Shown here piece by piece: positions 1-11,727 of a stretch of DNA of 64,000 nt. Position 1 is the stretch's first letter. Every line of letters starts with the position of its first letter. The stretch spans positions 3,224,001 through 3,288,000 of the forward strand of contig NC_065876.1 in the NCBI RefSeq assembly GCF_933775445.1, given 5' to 3'. Source of the stretch: Argentina anserina. Its lineage: Eukaryota; Streptophyta; Magnoliopsida; Rosales; Rosaceae. The position numbers and the translations under genes are program-made. Under the pieces are notes generated by a model that saw nothing but the letters and a program-made list of their open reading frames with translations, did no database searches and had not been told where the DNA came from.

Positions 1-843
1 AACTTTATTTTAAAATTAAAGAGTGAAGTTTCAATTTTAACTGGAGATGTTGAAATATGAACAAGAAGTTAGTCATGTGAGATGTCAAGGGGATTCATTA
101 GTGGAAGAGCCTTGTATATATACACACGCCCGTCGTTGAAACATTTTGCGGATGGAATACTACAAGCAGATTCAGATATCCTTGTTCATCTTTGTCTCTT
201 TGGGTACGTACAGTTATTCTTCATAAACGATTAAAGAAAAACTAGCTGTTAACTAGAGTAATGTCATATGACTCGTATCGGGATCATGTTCTACTAAGAT
301 ATTATGTGTAAAGAATATACAAATTCAATCCCAATTCATTAATCATCTAAAAAAACTGTACAAATTAGTTTCAGTCTATTTATTTTATGAAGGCTGGCTT
401 TCTTGCAATCGACACAGTTTTATTTAATAGTTCAACGGGTTAAAATTTCAAGTAATCTTCTTAATTCTGCAAATTAACCCGTTTTGTGCTGAGGTGTATT
501 ATTGGATGTGTTGAAATTAACAGCCCAACAGCTCCACTTGAGTGTAGAAATAAACAATACAAATGCAGGAGAAAACATACATGTGAATATTATTCACTCA
601 AATGCATATTTTTCTTTTCAGAATGAACAGCTTCAAGCCCAAATGCAGACATTCAATACAACATTACCAAAGAACAAAAGAAATGATAAATTCAAACCCG
701 AAGAAATAGAAAACCTCACCAAGTAATGAAAAAATTCAACCCTATACATGATCTTCTATGTTACAGATTGTGCACCTGAGTACTGTAGCAGAGCAGAACA
801 GAAGTGAAGATCCCCTTCTTTTTCATTTCCTTCTGTTTCTCCT
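1..843. other. No gene recognised; 3' flank of KLCR
   Basis: AT-rich sequence without a convincing coding region. A 74-codon open frame at 502-726 has no ATG at its 5' end and no recognisable family. The part nearest 843 is presumably the 3'UTR of the KLCR gene on the minus strand. Nothing else is seen. Confidence 0.5.
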
Positions 844-3747
844 TCAAAGTCTGAAACCCAGACTAGCCCACCTTCTTGTCCCCTCTTTCTTCGTAGTCTT
901 CTTTGAGTTTGGATCGATGAGGTTTTCCAATGACTTTGCCTTCTTGTCTCGTTTCCTGCCGGCTTCTTTCAGGAGCTCAGATAGTCTTCTCTTCTCATCT
1001 TCAAAATCAGGATTTGCAATTCCAAGCTTTTCTTCTCGCAATTTAAGCACATACTCCAAAATTTCAATTGCATCTTCAACTCTGAAATAGACAGATAATA
1101 ATTCGTTAGAAATTTGTATATTCTAAGGAATACACTCAATGCACCAGTAAACTTGGCGATAAGCTAATAAAATGCAGAAAAATACATTGTTTATGCAAAT
1201 AATGCAAAGCTGCAACGCCAATACAAGCAGGTACCAACTGCGTTGGTGATATAGTAACTTCTTGGTCTGGACTATCTATGTGTCCTGGTTAGACATGTAG
1301 GGCACTTTGCATTCAATTTCTAGGGACATCTGAGGTGCAAGGCACAAGTCTGACCATGCTGTTACCACACCACTTTAAAGTTTTCGTATAGTGACGGTTG
1401 ATAACTATTAAAGAAATAGTACACTACCAGCTTCAAAAGAGTATACGATTTTTGCAAGGAGATTTTCAAACACATGAAAAAAAAAACAAGCAGTTAAAGC
1501 CAAAATACAAGCAAAATGCCGAGGATCTTACCTCCCCATAGCATCATAGGTTGCTGCAAGATTGCTATACACTCCGAGAGTATCTTGATGGCAAGGACCA
1601 CACTCTTGTTCTAATATTCTCCTCGCTTCTTCAAACAACTCACCCGCCTCATCTATCTTGAACAATTGAACGCAAGCCAATCCCATCTGGTTCAACACAA
1701 CCCCAAAGAAGGGAGACTTCTTCTCTCCACTAGCTCTGAGTTTTGCTATAGCACTTCCAAAAGAGTTCCTTGCTTCTTCATATTTCCCCAGCATGCAATA
1801 CATCACTCCCATCCGTGCTTCTATTCCAGCAATTGTGCTTTGCTGTCCAGGTTTATCCTCTAACAAATTCATTGCCTTTTGTAATAACTTAAGTGCCTCC
1901 TCCGGCTCATCTATGGACTCATAAATAGCTGAAATTTCAGTCAATCCACTAGATATCTCTTCTGCTGTTGTTCCAGGCACAGGTTTTACATATATCCTCA
2001 AGGCATTCTCACAATATGATTTGGACTCTCTGAGCTTTCCAGTCTTATGATATAGGTCAGCAAGGCGTACAAAGATGGATGCAACTGAAGGGTGGTTATC
2101 TCCCCTTGATGACTTTAGAACAGTGAGTGCCTTCTGATAGGAGAAGACAGCCTCATCAAAGCGACAAAGAGACATGTAAATGTTGCCTATGCTGACATCA
2201 ATAGCAGCAACCTCATTTTCTTGACTATTTGCAATCATTGACATGCTAGCAAGGACAAGGTGTTCAAGTGCAGCTTCATAATCTCCCTTTGCCTCACATA
2301 TAAGTGCCATAAGTCGGCGATCAGCTGCCTCCTCAATGGATGCTGGTTCACTATGAGCACGGTGAATTTCAAGAGTTTTCTTGCACAATTCGTCAGCTCT
2401 TTCAAACTGCATTGCCTGTACATGAGCCTCAGCGAGATATCTGCATTTTCAAGACCAATTTACATGAATCACATTTTCAGTCTTTCTAGTTCAGTTTCAC
2501 TCACAAGAATTAAACACCCCTCTACGACAAACATGATCCAAATAATGCAGAACACTTGCACAGCTGTCATAGATGGTTAAAGTTGACTTCACTGCATTTC
2601 CTCAAGGGTAGCTGCTTTCATAAAGCCCATAACACTATACCTAGAATGATCGATGTTCTGTCAGTCAATGTATATATACTCTACCCGGCTATTGATGTTT
2701 ACATAAGCCTGTGTCCCCGCTAAACCAACTCAAATTTGCATCAACTATTCCACACTACCCCCCTTAATGTAAGCACTGACATTACGCGAATTGGGCAGCT
2801 TGAGACCACATTAAGTTTTCACAAACACTGATAATGCCAAATAGCAATATCTATTTTAAAAAAGAATACATATCGATCATCCTAACTCGTGTTCTTCGAT
2901 TAAAGGGCCAAATTTCCATTCCCCATAACTATAATATACTCACAATTGCATGCAAATGTAGTACCGAATCATCTTTCCATTATACTACCAAATGTCCCGA
3001 TATGGAAACACAACGCGAGTGGAAAACACGCGCCGCGCGAAATGCAAACAAAATGTAGAGAGGGGGGAATGTGAAAGCAGACCTGCAAGTCTCGCCGACT
3101 CTGGGATCAGTGTCACCCAGGGCCTCGATCTGGATCTTCAGGCCCTCCTCGTAGCACTCAATGGACCGGTCCACTAGGCCCAACATCGAGTACGTGTCCC
3201 CCAACTGCATATGCCCCGAGAACGCCGCCAGCGCGTGATCCGCACCTCTTCCGACTTCGGGGACCCGAATCGCCCGGTCCAGAACCGGCACCGCCTCCTC
3301 GAACCGGCCCAAGCTGCAGTAGATAGCTGCCAGCACGTGCAGGCTCATCACCAGGTCCAGGCTGGGCTCGCCTTCGACGGCGCACCGCTCGAACGACTTG
3401 GCCGCCCGGACGGCGTAGTCGAGCGCCTTGTTCGGGCCCTCGCCGGAGGCGATGGTGTCCCGGGCCAGCTTGAGGAGGAACGGGCCGAGATCCGGATTGT
3501 CGAGCGAGGCGTCGGATAGGATCGGGTTCGGGCTCTCCGGCTGAGGCGATTTGGACTTGAACCGGTTCGGCGAGGGCCGGGATCGGGAGGCGGAAGGCGA
3601 CGGTGGCCTTTTGCCGTGCGGCGACGGCGTTTTGGAGATTCCGGCGGGGGAGGATCTTTGCGGTTGAGGCTGGGCCGCGGTCTCAGGGACCGAGATTTGT
3701 AGCGGCGCCGAGCCCGGCGGGGTTTTGACGGAGACTAATCCCGGCAT
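844..3747 (-). CDS. KLCR1: Kinesin light chain-related protein (KLCR/CMU type)
   Basis: Tetratricopeptide-repeat protein of the plant KLCR (cellulose synthase-microtubule uncoupling) family, which is associated with cortical microtubules and IQD scaffold proteins. Three exons: 3747-3083, 2440-1532 and 1081-844, giving 603 aa, the usual family length. The N-terminus (MPGLVSVKTPPGSAPLQ) is followed by a Pro/Ser-rich basic disordered segment to about residue 75. Successive TPR units then run from about residue 90 to 530 (for example LAAIYCSLGRFEEAVPVLDR). The lysine-rich C-terminus ends in WASLGFRL. Both introns split an Arg codon after its second base and use GT..AG. The start is the first ATG of the GC-rich first exon. 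The N-terminus resembles KLCR1 among the paralogues, but that choice is from memory. Family assignment is firm; subtype is tentative. Confidence 0.93.
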
Positions 3748-3890
3748 AGCTTAGAGGTCTGAGAAGAATTGAGAGTGAAAATGTTTGATTAATGAGAGAG
3801 ATGGGAGCGAATGAGAAGGAATGTGTATAAGTATTAGTGAGTTAATTACGTAAGTAGCGTAATTAAGAGGAGGATACTGGGTTTAATTAA

Positions 3891-3893
<3 letters not shown>

Positions 3894-3931
<38 letters not shown>
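3894..3931. repeat. (GA)n microsatellite in KLCR promoter/5'UTR
   Basis: About 19 GA units, 150-185 bp upstream of the KLCR start codon. On the KLCR sense strand this is a (TC)n tract, the pyrimidine-rich type common near plant transcription starts. Whether it lies in the leader or the promoter cannot be told from the sequence. Confidence 0.9.
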
Positions 3932-3934
<3 letters not shown>

Positions 3935-5798
3935 GTGGTGGGGGGGTTTGGATATTGCAGATGCAGATCAGATGTCACTACTGTGCTGGCATGGTATGAC
4001 GACGGAGGAAGGTAGTTGGTTACAGTTTCTTTTTTCGCGTGAGGACAAACTGGTCATTTGGGTTTTAGGGATGAAATGGTAAATTATGTTTTGACTTTGA
4101 CAAACTGCTGGCAGCTGCTACCGGATGCGAGCCGCTTCAATGATTGTACAGATATGCGGACTATAGCGGTTTAGCATCCTGGTACTGATAGGTTCACGGT
4201 TCACGTCGTCGTCGCAGGTTAGTTTCTCACAACTGGTAACTCGATGCAGATTTTCACTGCGGTCTTTTTTTATTTTTTTTATGCTCCGTCTAGTTTAGAT
4301 ATTTTATGTTGAATGCTTGAGATACATTTGTCATTATCGATGCGAACTTTTCGTAAATGAAAAAATTTAGAAGAATTTATGTCCACTCTTAATTTATATA
4401 CATCAAATTTAAAAACATTAGTTTTAGTACATCAATTTTCAATAACGTCATACTATACATAGTACAGTACTTCAATTATTAAAGGGTATTTCAGTACTTC
4501 TAGTCTCACTCTTTGTCAGACACAAGCCGAGAGGTTATTTGTCTGGTCAACTAACCTCTCTCTACCATCCTCATTGAAAATCCATCAAATTAGTCACCGT
4601 TTAGATCCACCCACAAATAATAATCAACTCTATTTCCAATCACTTGCCAATATCTAATTTTATCTCTGTTAATGTAGTGTATTGCGCTGTGTCAATACGT
4701 TTCATTATTCGTTCACTGAATATGCCGTGTTCCTTGTTCTTACTCCTGTCACAAGTAGTACGAATTATTAAAGTGGAGACCATGGCAGCGTGGTTTTCAA
4801 CTCTCTGATACTTAAATCAGGTCGGTAATACTTTATGCAGAGTAACAGTGAGTGGTTTAGTTTGATTACCTTATGAGGTCAAAGGTTTGACCTTTTATGG
4901 TTGAGTTGAGGTAAATCAGACTCATCTTTCGATGTGGGACTAAGTCCAATTGAGGTGTTTTCTGAAGCTCTTTTTGAGATACGCGTGAGGGCGCGTCCTT
5001 AGTCGACTTCGACCGCGGGGCGGCTCGTTACACAGCCGATGTGGCTGACTTTCTGCCGGTACTGGAGGGTTGAGTTACTTATGAGTCTTAGTGTGCTAAT
5101 AGTTACGTTGATTATGGTTGGGCATAAACCTATGCCAACAATCTCAACATTTGGTAGTCAATCTGATATCAACAACAATAGTTACGAGAACAAACCAGGG
5201 TGGGAAGGTAGATCTCATTGGGGCTGTAATCGGAGCTCATGTTGGACCCGGAGGAGACCGCTACAGCTCAGTCTTCTCGTTGATCCTCATAGGTGGAGAA
5301 TGCCTCTCGGGCTCAACATCATTCCAACAACCAGCCTGCAATGCTTCCTCGTCGGAAACACATCAATCTCCCTCATAGTCTTTTCCTAAAAACTTCTAGC
5401 CTCGATCCTAATGGGCATTGGAAATTTGGAATGATTCATTTGCTATAGTGCCCAGTGCCCAGAATCATTGACTGTGCTTGATAATATCAAAGGGCTTGGA
5501 GGGCAAAAGCTAGTTGGCGTCGATCGTGCTTGTGGTTGTGGTGGTTATGTATGGAAGAGAGGGAAACCTTTTACCCCTTAAAATGTGACATCTGTTAAAG
5601 AAATTAACGACGTTAACGCCGTGGTGCATGAATATGAGGTGGAGATCATTATTTGATGTACCGAACTTTATGTTTTGGGAATTGATGTACACATATTCGT
5701 AGTGGGTTTAAGTTTATGTATACTTAGCATAATTTTCCTTTTCGTAAAATATGTTAATATTCTAAAATGTCATTTCTCATTTCTCTTAAAGTGGTATT
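3932..5798. other. Intergenic, repeat-like, no gene recognised
   Basis: KLCR upstream region followed by AT-rich spacer. A GC-richer patch at about 4920-5400 carries a GATGTGGGACT motif (4929-4939) of the kind common in plant transposon ends. It also has two overlapping short open frames (5039-5389 and 5118-5378) that do not match any family I recognise. I treat the patch as transposon- or retrocopy-derived, without proof. Confidence 0.4.
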
Positions 5799-6396
5799 TT
5801 CTAAATTAAAGGTGTCAAGTGGACTGAAAAGCCCGAGTCCGGTACTGGTCCAGTCCGGCCCGAGCTCATTATTGTAATGGGATGGGTTGAGACTAGATAT
5901 TTTAGCTCATGGACCCAGCCCGGTCTGGGTAAGATAAATTCATGGGCCGGTCAGTTAAATACATAATTTATATTATTTATATAAATATTTAACAATTATG
6001 AATTTATGATAATAAGAATTGAATAATAAACCTTTTAAATATAAAGCTCTTGATTATTTCATTATTTTAATTACATTATGTCAAAAACATCATCAAAATA
6101 GTGATAAAAAGTAATAGTTTTGGTATATGTAACGTTTTAGAAATAAGATTATCAAATGTGTTTTAGCATTTTATTTATTTTACTATTTCTAAATAGTTAT
6201 ATAAAACAAATATTCTAATTACATAATTTTTTATGTTAATTGTGTCTTATAAAGCTAATGGGCTTGATGTTTAAGCAAATAGGTTAACTTGAGCTTGACA
6301 CGATAAATAAATGGGCCGGCTCAAACGACATTTTGGCTCGCTTAAAATGGGACCGAGCCGGCCTGGCCCGGCCCGTTTGCCACTTCTATTCTAAAT
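5799..6396. mobile_element. Non-autonomous hAT-type element with 8-bp TSD
   Basis: Element 5807-6388 (582 bp) lies between identical 8-bp copies of TTCTAAAT (5799-5806 and 6389-6396). The ends are imperfect inverted repeats: TAAAGGTGTCAAGTGG at the left, and TAGAAGTGGCAAACGG when the right end is read inward. Both are followed by GGCC/GGCCCG-rich subterminal sequence. The core is AT-rich with no transposase open frame. An 8-bp duplication plus short inverted ends is the signature of hAT transposons, so this is a deletion derivative mobilised in trans. Confidence 0.88.
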
Positions 6397-7599
6397 ACAT
6401 ATGACAACGAATAGCAATCTTGTCACGCTGAAGGAGGTTTTTATTGTTGAGATATAAGATGACTGAAGACGTAATGCTAATTAAAGCAAGCTAATAGGGT
6501 AAGCTGACAAGTTAACAGGGTAACTCAACCATCACATATAAAATGAGTAATTGACAAACTTAATTTAACCCCTTTTTTCTGAATAAAACAGCTTACATGC
6601 AAGGTTTTCTTGTTGGGAGTACAGTGATGTGTGATCTAATTAATGTATCGTAAGCACCCCAATTACTCAATACCCATCTTTGTTCCTTGACACATGAACT
6701 ACTGATCACTTACCTACATTTGGAGTTAATGTAATTCTTAGAAAGGACTTACTGGATTAGGAACTAGGAAGATCTTAATTTCGTCCTGGTATCACAAAGC
6801 TTGCTTGCTTAATATCATGGAGCCGGACACTTAACTATTTAGAAAATTGAGTGCAGCCATAAGGTTAAAAAGATTACACATCAAGTGAAAATACTTGGTG
6901 TCATATGATGTGCATATGTAAATCTTTCAATGCATTTTTACCTTCACAATCAAATGCAGTCACTGACAAATTTGGCTTCTTATAATGGTCAGTCGAGTTA
7001 TATATTTATATAGTTTCACCCATCTTTTTGGTCTGTGCTAGAAAAATTATACAAGTGAACAGTAAATTCATTGGAGAAACTACAACAATCAAACCTTGCT
7101 TATTTTACTAATTTTGTTATCAAATTTACTAACAGATGATGCACACTAATTACAGAGATATTAGGACATAAAGCCCTAGCAGTTGATAATGTGATATTGT
7201 TTTTAGTAGAGAAGTGATGACTTTACAGCCATCAGTGCCATGAATTCGAAATTTCATTAATTTCTTATTGCTAAGAATCGTGCAGCTGCAATATGACACT
7301 AATTATATAACAACAAAACATTAATGTTTTGCTTATCTGTAAATATCAAGATAAGCATATACAGTAGTACCTACTATCACAACCTCAGGTTTTGCTACTT
7401 TTGCATACCTAGCTAGCTCCAATAATAAGATTCTGATTGAGATTCCATTTAACAACATACATTGATGGTATTCACAGTTCCACATATACCTCCTACTATT
7501 AATTATAATCTCATTTATGAGAAACACATGACATCTCGATTGCCTAGCTTTCTCATCTGCTGCTGCAAATGAGGTTATGATGATCATCAAGCTAGTTAT
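6397..7599. other. Intergenic AT-rich spacer
   Basis: No gene, RNA or repeat recognised. The last 100-200 bases before 7600 are presumably the 3'UTR of the minus-strand PSY-like gene. Confidence 0.45.
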
Positions 7600-8093
7600 T
7601 CAAGGAGTACCACTTCTGTTACCACCACCACCACCACCACCTCCTTTACGAGGTTCATGCCCAGGATTGGCTCCTGGATCCTGGTAATCCAACATTGCAT
7701 CAAGCTCCTCAAGCAGTTTTCTTCCTCTAATCATCTGTGTAATCGCAAAAAACATCGTCGTAATTGGACGGGAATGAAGATAAAACACTTGAACACAATC
7801 ATACAGTTGATATCATTAATTAAGAACTACTACATCACCTACAGAGATATATTAATACATGGCTGACCTTATGATCACTGGTGTAAGTTAGTTCCTTGCC
7901 TTCCTTGTAGTTATTATCAGCTACAGAATAAAAAAAAATAGATTAGTTCATGCTAGCTGTACCTAGTTCAGCTGTAGAAAACTTGAAACTGAATGAGGTT
8001 TTTGCATGGATAAACTCCTTAATTACCTGAAATTACTGAAATATTAAAGAGAAGGAGGAGGAGGATGATGAATATTTTGACTTGGGGAACCAT
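7600..8093 (-). CDS. PSY-like secreted peptide precursor (copy A)
   Basis: Predicted precursor of a tyrosine-sulfated signalling peptide of the PSY family; such peptides act outside the cell through leucine-rich-repeat receptor kinases. Three exons: 8093-8027, 7920-7868 and 7734-7600, giving 84 aa. Residues 1-22 form a signal peptide (MVPQVKIF followed by an Ile/Leu run). A short variable propeptide precedes the motif LDYQDPGANPGHEP near residues 58-71. It matches the PSY1 pattern DY-x-DP-x-ANP-x-H-x-P, with the acidic residue before Tyr needed for tyrosylprotein sulfotransferase. A glycine run and NRSGTP tail follow. Intron phases (1, then 0) equal those of copy B at 11.1-11.7 kb. The odd part is the long poly-Gly tail. 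No expression evidence is available. Confidence 0.8.
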
Positions 8094-10037
8094 TTTAGGT
8101 TTGCTGCTGTGTGTTTCAGTGTTTGGAGAAGTGGTGATACAAAGTCTGCTTTTATGGTGAGTGGGAAGGAATAGAGCCAAAAGAGAGAAGAGCCATGATG
8201 AGGTTTAGCACAATTGCTTTGTGATATGATTGTGATAATACACAACACCCATTAAGATTCATCCCCACCTCATAAGTCAACTGCATGCGCCAAAATTCCA
8301 GTAACCATGAAAAAGAAAATTTTGGTTTCTCCTTTTGTGTGTCAGAAGAACAATGCATCTTCTTAGATTGTGGGTGTTGATCACCTTTTGGAATTCACTG
8401 CCCTTTTGATTTTTTTAATCAATTACTGATTAAGCTTCTAACTTTAAGGTGGGTCACTTTAGATGTGAATTAGGCATCATTCCATTTATTGTTTATCTCA
8501 TGGCAATTAACTAATCCATGAAGCTGCAGAGAAGTTGTGTGTGAACATAATCATTCTGAAAGCAAAACGTGCTGGAATTTGATTGTTGTTGATCGATAAA
8601 GTTGTCAGTTAGTTCTTCTACCGCGGTAAGGTGAAAAAGCAATCTTACTCGGACGATAGTTGAAGAGCTCATTCATCCAAAGGGTTAGTAGTTTAGCACA
8701 TGTAAGTTTTGTATAACTGTAGTGCTTCTGTTATAAACTATCTCAGACTTTTGGTTGCATATCCATAAATTTGATCCTTTAGGGTTGGCATGCACAAAGA
8801 TTTAGATGGAGTGAATGAGTCAGTAGATAAGAATCAGAATATAGTACTTGAGTTGGCTCCTGTTTGCTATAAAATATTTCACTTCTATATACATATCTAT
8901 ATGAGGATTTCATGTATGTTGATAATACTGGCCTGTTGCAACAATCGTTTAAGTAGCAATATGATGAAGATTCTCCAATCTCCATGTTGGCTTTGCCACA
9001 ACTTGAGGTTGTCGGCAAACATCATACCAAAGACCTACTTACTAACACAAAAGCTTTATGGAAACAACTTTAAAATATAGAATTAGAAGAACCATTTGGC
9101 TTTTCCCTTTGGCTTTCCTCTCCATAATATATACAATTCTTTCATGCATCCAATGAGAACTTACTGTCTTCAATTAAGAATGGACCTGTTTGGTCCCTGG
9201 GATTAGAGATTAATAATGGGAAAAAGAATTTCATTTCATGATAGGTAAATGCAAGCGTTTTTGAAAGAAACTGGGCACCTTGAGAAAATGACTTCCAAAA
9301 TAATGAAGAACCGTTTGACATCTTGTATTTGGTTTCTTGAAAAACTGAATCATTTTAGAACCAGACCAAACCGACCTTACTATATCAAACTAAGGTCATG
9401 AATCAGTAGTTTCATATTATGTGAAGCAACCTAACCGACCTTATCTGCCTGTCTCCATCAAACATGCTCTGTCATTCAACAAAAACCCTGTTTCTGTTTT
9501 TGTCAAATGTATGCCAAATAATGGTGTTGGGCATGGGATTCCACAAAGGAAATTATGTTGTGCTTTGTAGAAATTCTGTGATGCATATACATACATGAAT
9601 GGTGGTCATTATCACAATTCCTACGAACATAAATCTCTCAAGAGTTGACTTCTGGGCTTTGACAGCTCCATTGCAGAAAACCTTTTAGTCCCATTATATA
9701 ATCTTTAGCCCACAATCTCAACTATTGCCAAATTATGACCCACAGTACCTTAACCCCAGAAAAGTGAAATCGGTGGTTGGCAATCTTACCTATTCACTCT
9801 CATATATGACTAATATTTCTTCTTTTTTCACTCACATCCTATGAATTTTACTGAGTCGATTTGGACGGGCTTATTATTGAACAAAGTGGTACTACATCAG
9901 CTAATTCATACAAGTATACAACACATATATGCTGCAATAAAAACCTATACACTCATAGCTCAGTAAAACATTCTTTCAAGTTTGATTGGCCTCTAGATTA
10001 GCAATGATTTTGTTGGTGTATACATATACAAAAGTTC
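8094..10037. other. Intergenic; promoter of PSY-like copy A, no gene recognised
   Basis: AT-rich. The first few hundred bases are the upstream region of PSY-like copy A. Short open frames at 8779-9080 on both strands show no family motifs. A TGTTTGGTC-like motif pair near 9185 and 9360 hints at a decayed small transposon, but no target duplication was found. Confidence 0.4.
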
Positions 10038-10372
10038 TTGGCTACGGAGGTCCAGATCGTCCGGATTCGCCGTTTCGGGCAACGGCAGGCTGCAACGATA
10101 GGGCGGACCACGACAGCCACACTACCCACCTCCCGGCGATCTAGTCTATGCTGGCCGGAACTCAATCGGCGACCCACGGCAGCCGGAATTTGTAAAAATC
10201 AAATTTCTGGGCATATTCCGGCGATTTCGCCATTCCGGCCGACCGATGGAGCTCCGGCAGCACAGACGAGATAACCGGGAGGGGAGAGCACGGCTGACAC
10301 CATCCACATCGTCGTTGCCCGTCGCCAGTGGCCGGAATGCCCGAATCTGGACGGTCCGGACCTGAGAAAATC

Positions 10373-10436
<64 letters not shown>

Positions 10437-10680
10437 GCATTTAGGCCCGATCAAGGACGAACATATGCAACTCTCCAAAAGTACGGACGTTCTCAACTTT
10501 TTCGACGATCACACGCCGGGGACGAACCTTCTGCTGTTGGATGGTGTCCAAATCTCTACATGAAGCTTCGTCTTGTTGGTGGAGTCGCCGACAACTGGCT
10601 TGTTATCTACTCCCGAGACATATATCCGCACTATAAGAGAATTGCGGATGTCCGTCTCATACATACATGCATACATCATA
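10038..10680. repeat. GC-rich repeat-like island of unknown class
   Basis: This segment is strikingly GC-rich, with many CCGG and CGCC words, inside AT-rich spacer. It is interrupted by an (AT)n tract at 10376-10433. Open frames run through it on both strands because of base composition, but none shows a protein motif. The abrupt composition change suggests an inserted repeat, such as an LTR fragment or Helitron-like sequence, or a captured gene piece. I could not define its ends. Confidence 0.35.
10376..10433. repeat. (AT)n microsatellite
   Basis: About 29 uninterrupted AT units inside the GC-rich island. Confidence 0.95.
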
Positions 10681-11062
10681 CATACATACACACACATCCA
10701 TCTTGTAAACAAAATCATAGTGATAATACATCTTTTTTTTTTTGGTCAATGCATAGTGATAATACATCACTGAAGCTATTTCTGCTCACTTCACCAGTTT
10801 GACCCTTACTCATGTTTCTCCACAGAAATATGTCGTTACTGCCAAAAACTCATTTCTTCTCTGATGGATGATAACTTTGTTAGATAGCTAAATATATGAT
10901 CTGTGCTGTTACTCCATCTAATATAGGACATTACGTAATTATTCAAAATATTTCACCTCAGTTTTGTTTATGATATAATGATATGATCAGCAGACATCAA
11001 CCTTACTCATACTCCTCTTCGTGTGACATTAATTAGTAGGTAAATGAAGGAAGCAAAGGCAG

Positions 11063-11727
11063 TCACTTATAAGCACCACCACCCGGCCTCCCCTTTTCAT
11101 GCCTTGGATTCGTTATTGGCTTATCATAGTCCAAATAAGCATCAATTTCCGTCAGGTCTCTCATCTTCATTTCCAGAATTATCTTCAACAGAAACATAGC
11201 ACTCGGTAAGCAGCAGGGAATCTAAAACAGAAAATGATGGATACCATATAACACAGTACGTAAGCATATTAGACTCAGTGACTTTGATTTCCAAAAAAAA
11301 AGACTCAGTGACTTTGGTTAATTCTTACTAATAATGTGTCTACAGCGCATGTTCAAGTATGAATGATCCCTCTAGCTTTAGGCTTGCGTAGCATTTAGTT
11401 TGCCTACATAAAACATCAAGTACGTAGACATATAGACATGTAATTCCACATGCACTTTATTAGATGGACATTATTTTCAGTGTTGTAAATGTGATCATTA
11501 GTTTTCCCCCTATTTAAGAGTTACCTTTGTTAATGGATTTGTAGGGTTTACAACATTCCTGAAGCCTTTGACATCTCTTCCTGCAGCAAATGAAGAACAA
11601 GAAAAATAAAAACCTTCAACTTAGATTGCATTAACTGATCATAGCACAGTACGGGAAAATGATCACCTGCACAAATGCCTACAAAGAATAAGAGAATGAC
11701 AGCAGTAGTTTTGAAATCAGAATCCAT
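11063..11727 (-). CDS. PSY-like secreted peptide precursor (copy B)
   Basis: Second member of the PSY-type pair, in the same orientation about 3 kb upstream of copy A. Three exons: 11727-11667, 11580-11525 and 11182-11063, giving 78 aa. The N-terminal signal peptide is MDSDFKTTAVILLFFVGICA. The conserved C-terminal block is IDAYLDYDKPITNPRHEKG, matching DY..P..NP.H of PSY1. It ends in RPGGGAYK. Introns fall in phase 1 and phase 0 exactly as in copy A, with the first intron right after the signal peptide, so the two are tandem duplicates. The third-exon acceptor (GTTGAAG) is a weak polypyrimidine site and the least certain boundary. Tyrosine sulfation is inferred from the Asp-Tyr context. Confidence 0.77.

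Noticed and set aside
4929..4939. GTCCCACATCG on the minus strand, identical to the plant snRNA upstream sequence element
   Set aside because: No recognisable U-snRNA sequence follows at the expected distance, and GATGTGGGACT is very common in plant transposon ends.
9182..9380. Possible MITE with CCTGTTTGGTCCC-like ends
   Set aside because: Inverted similarity covers only about 10 bases and no target duplication was found.
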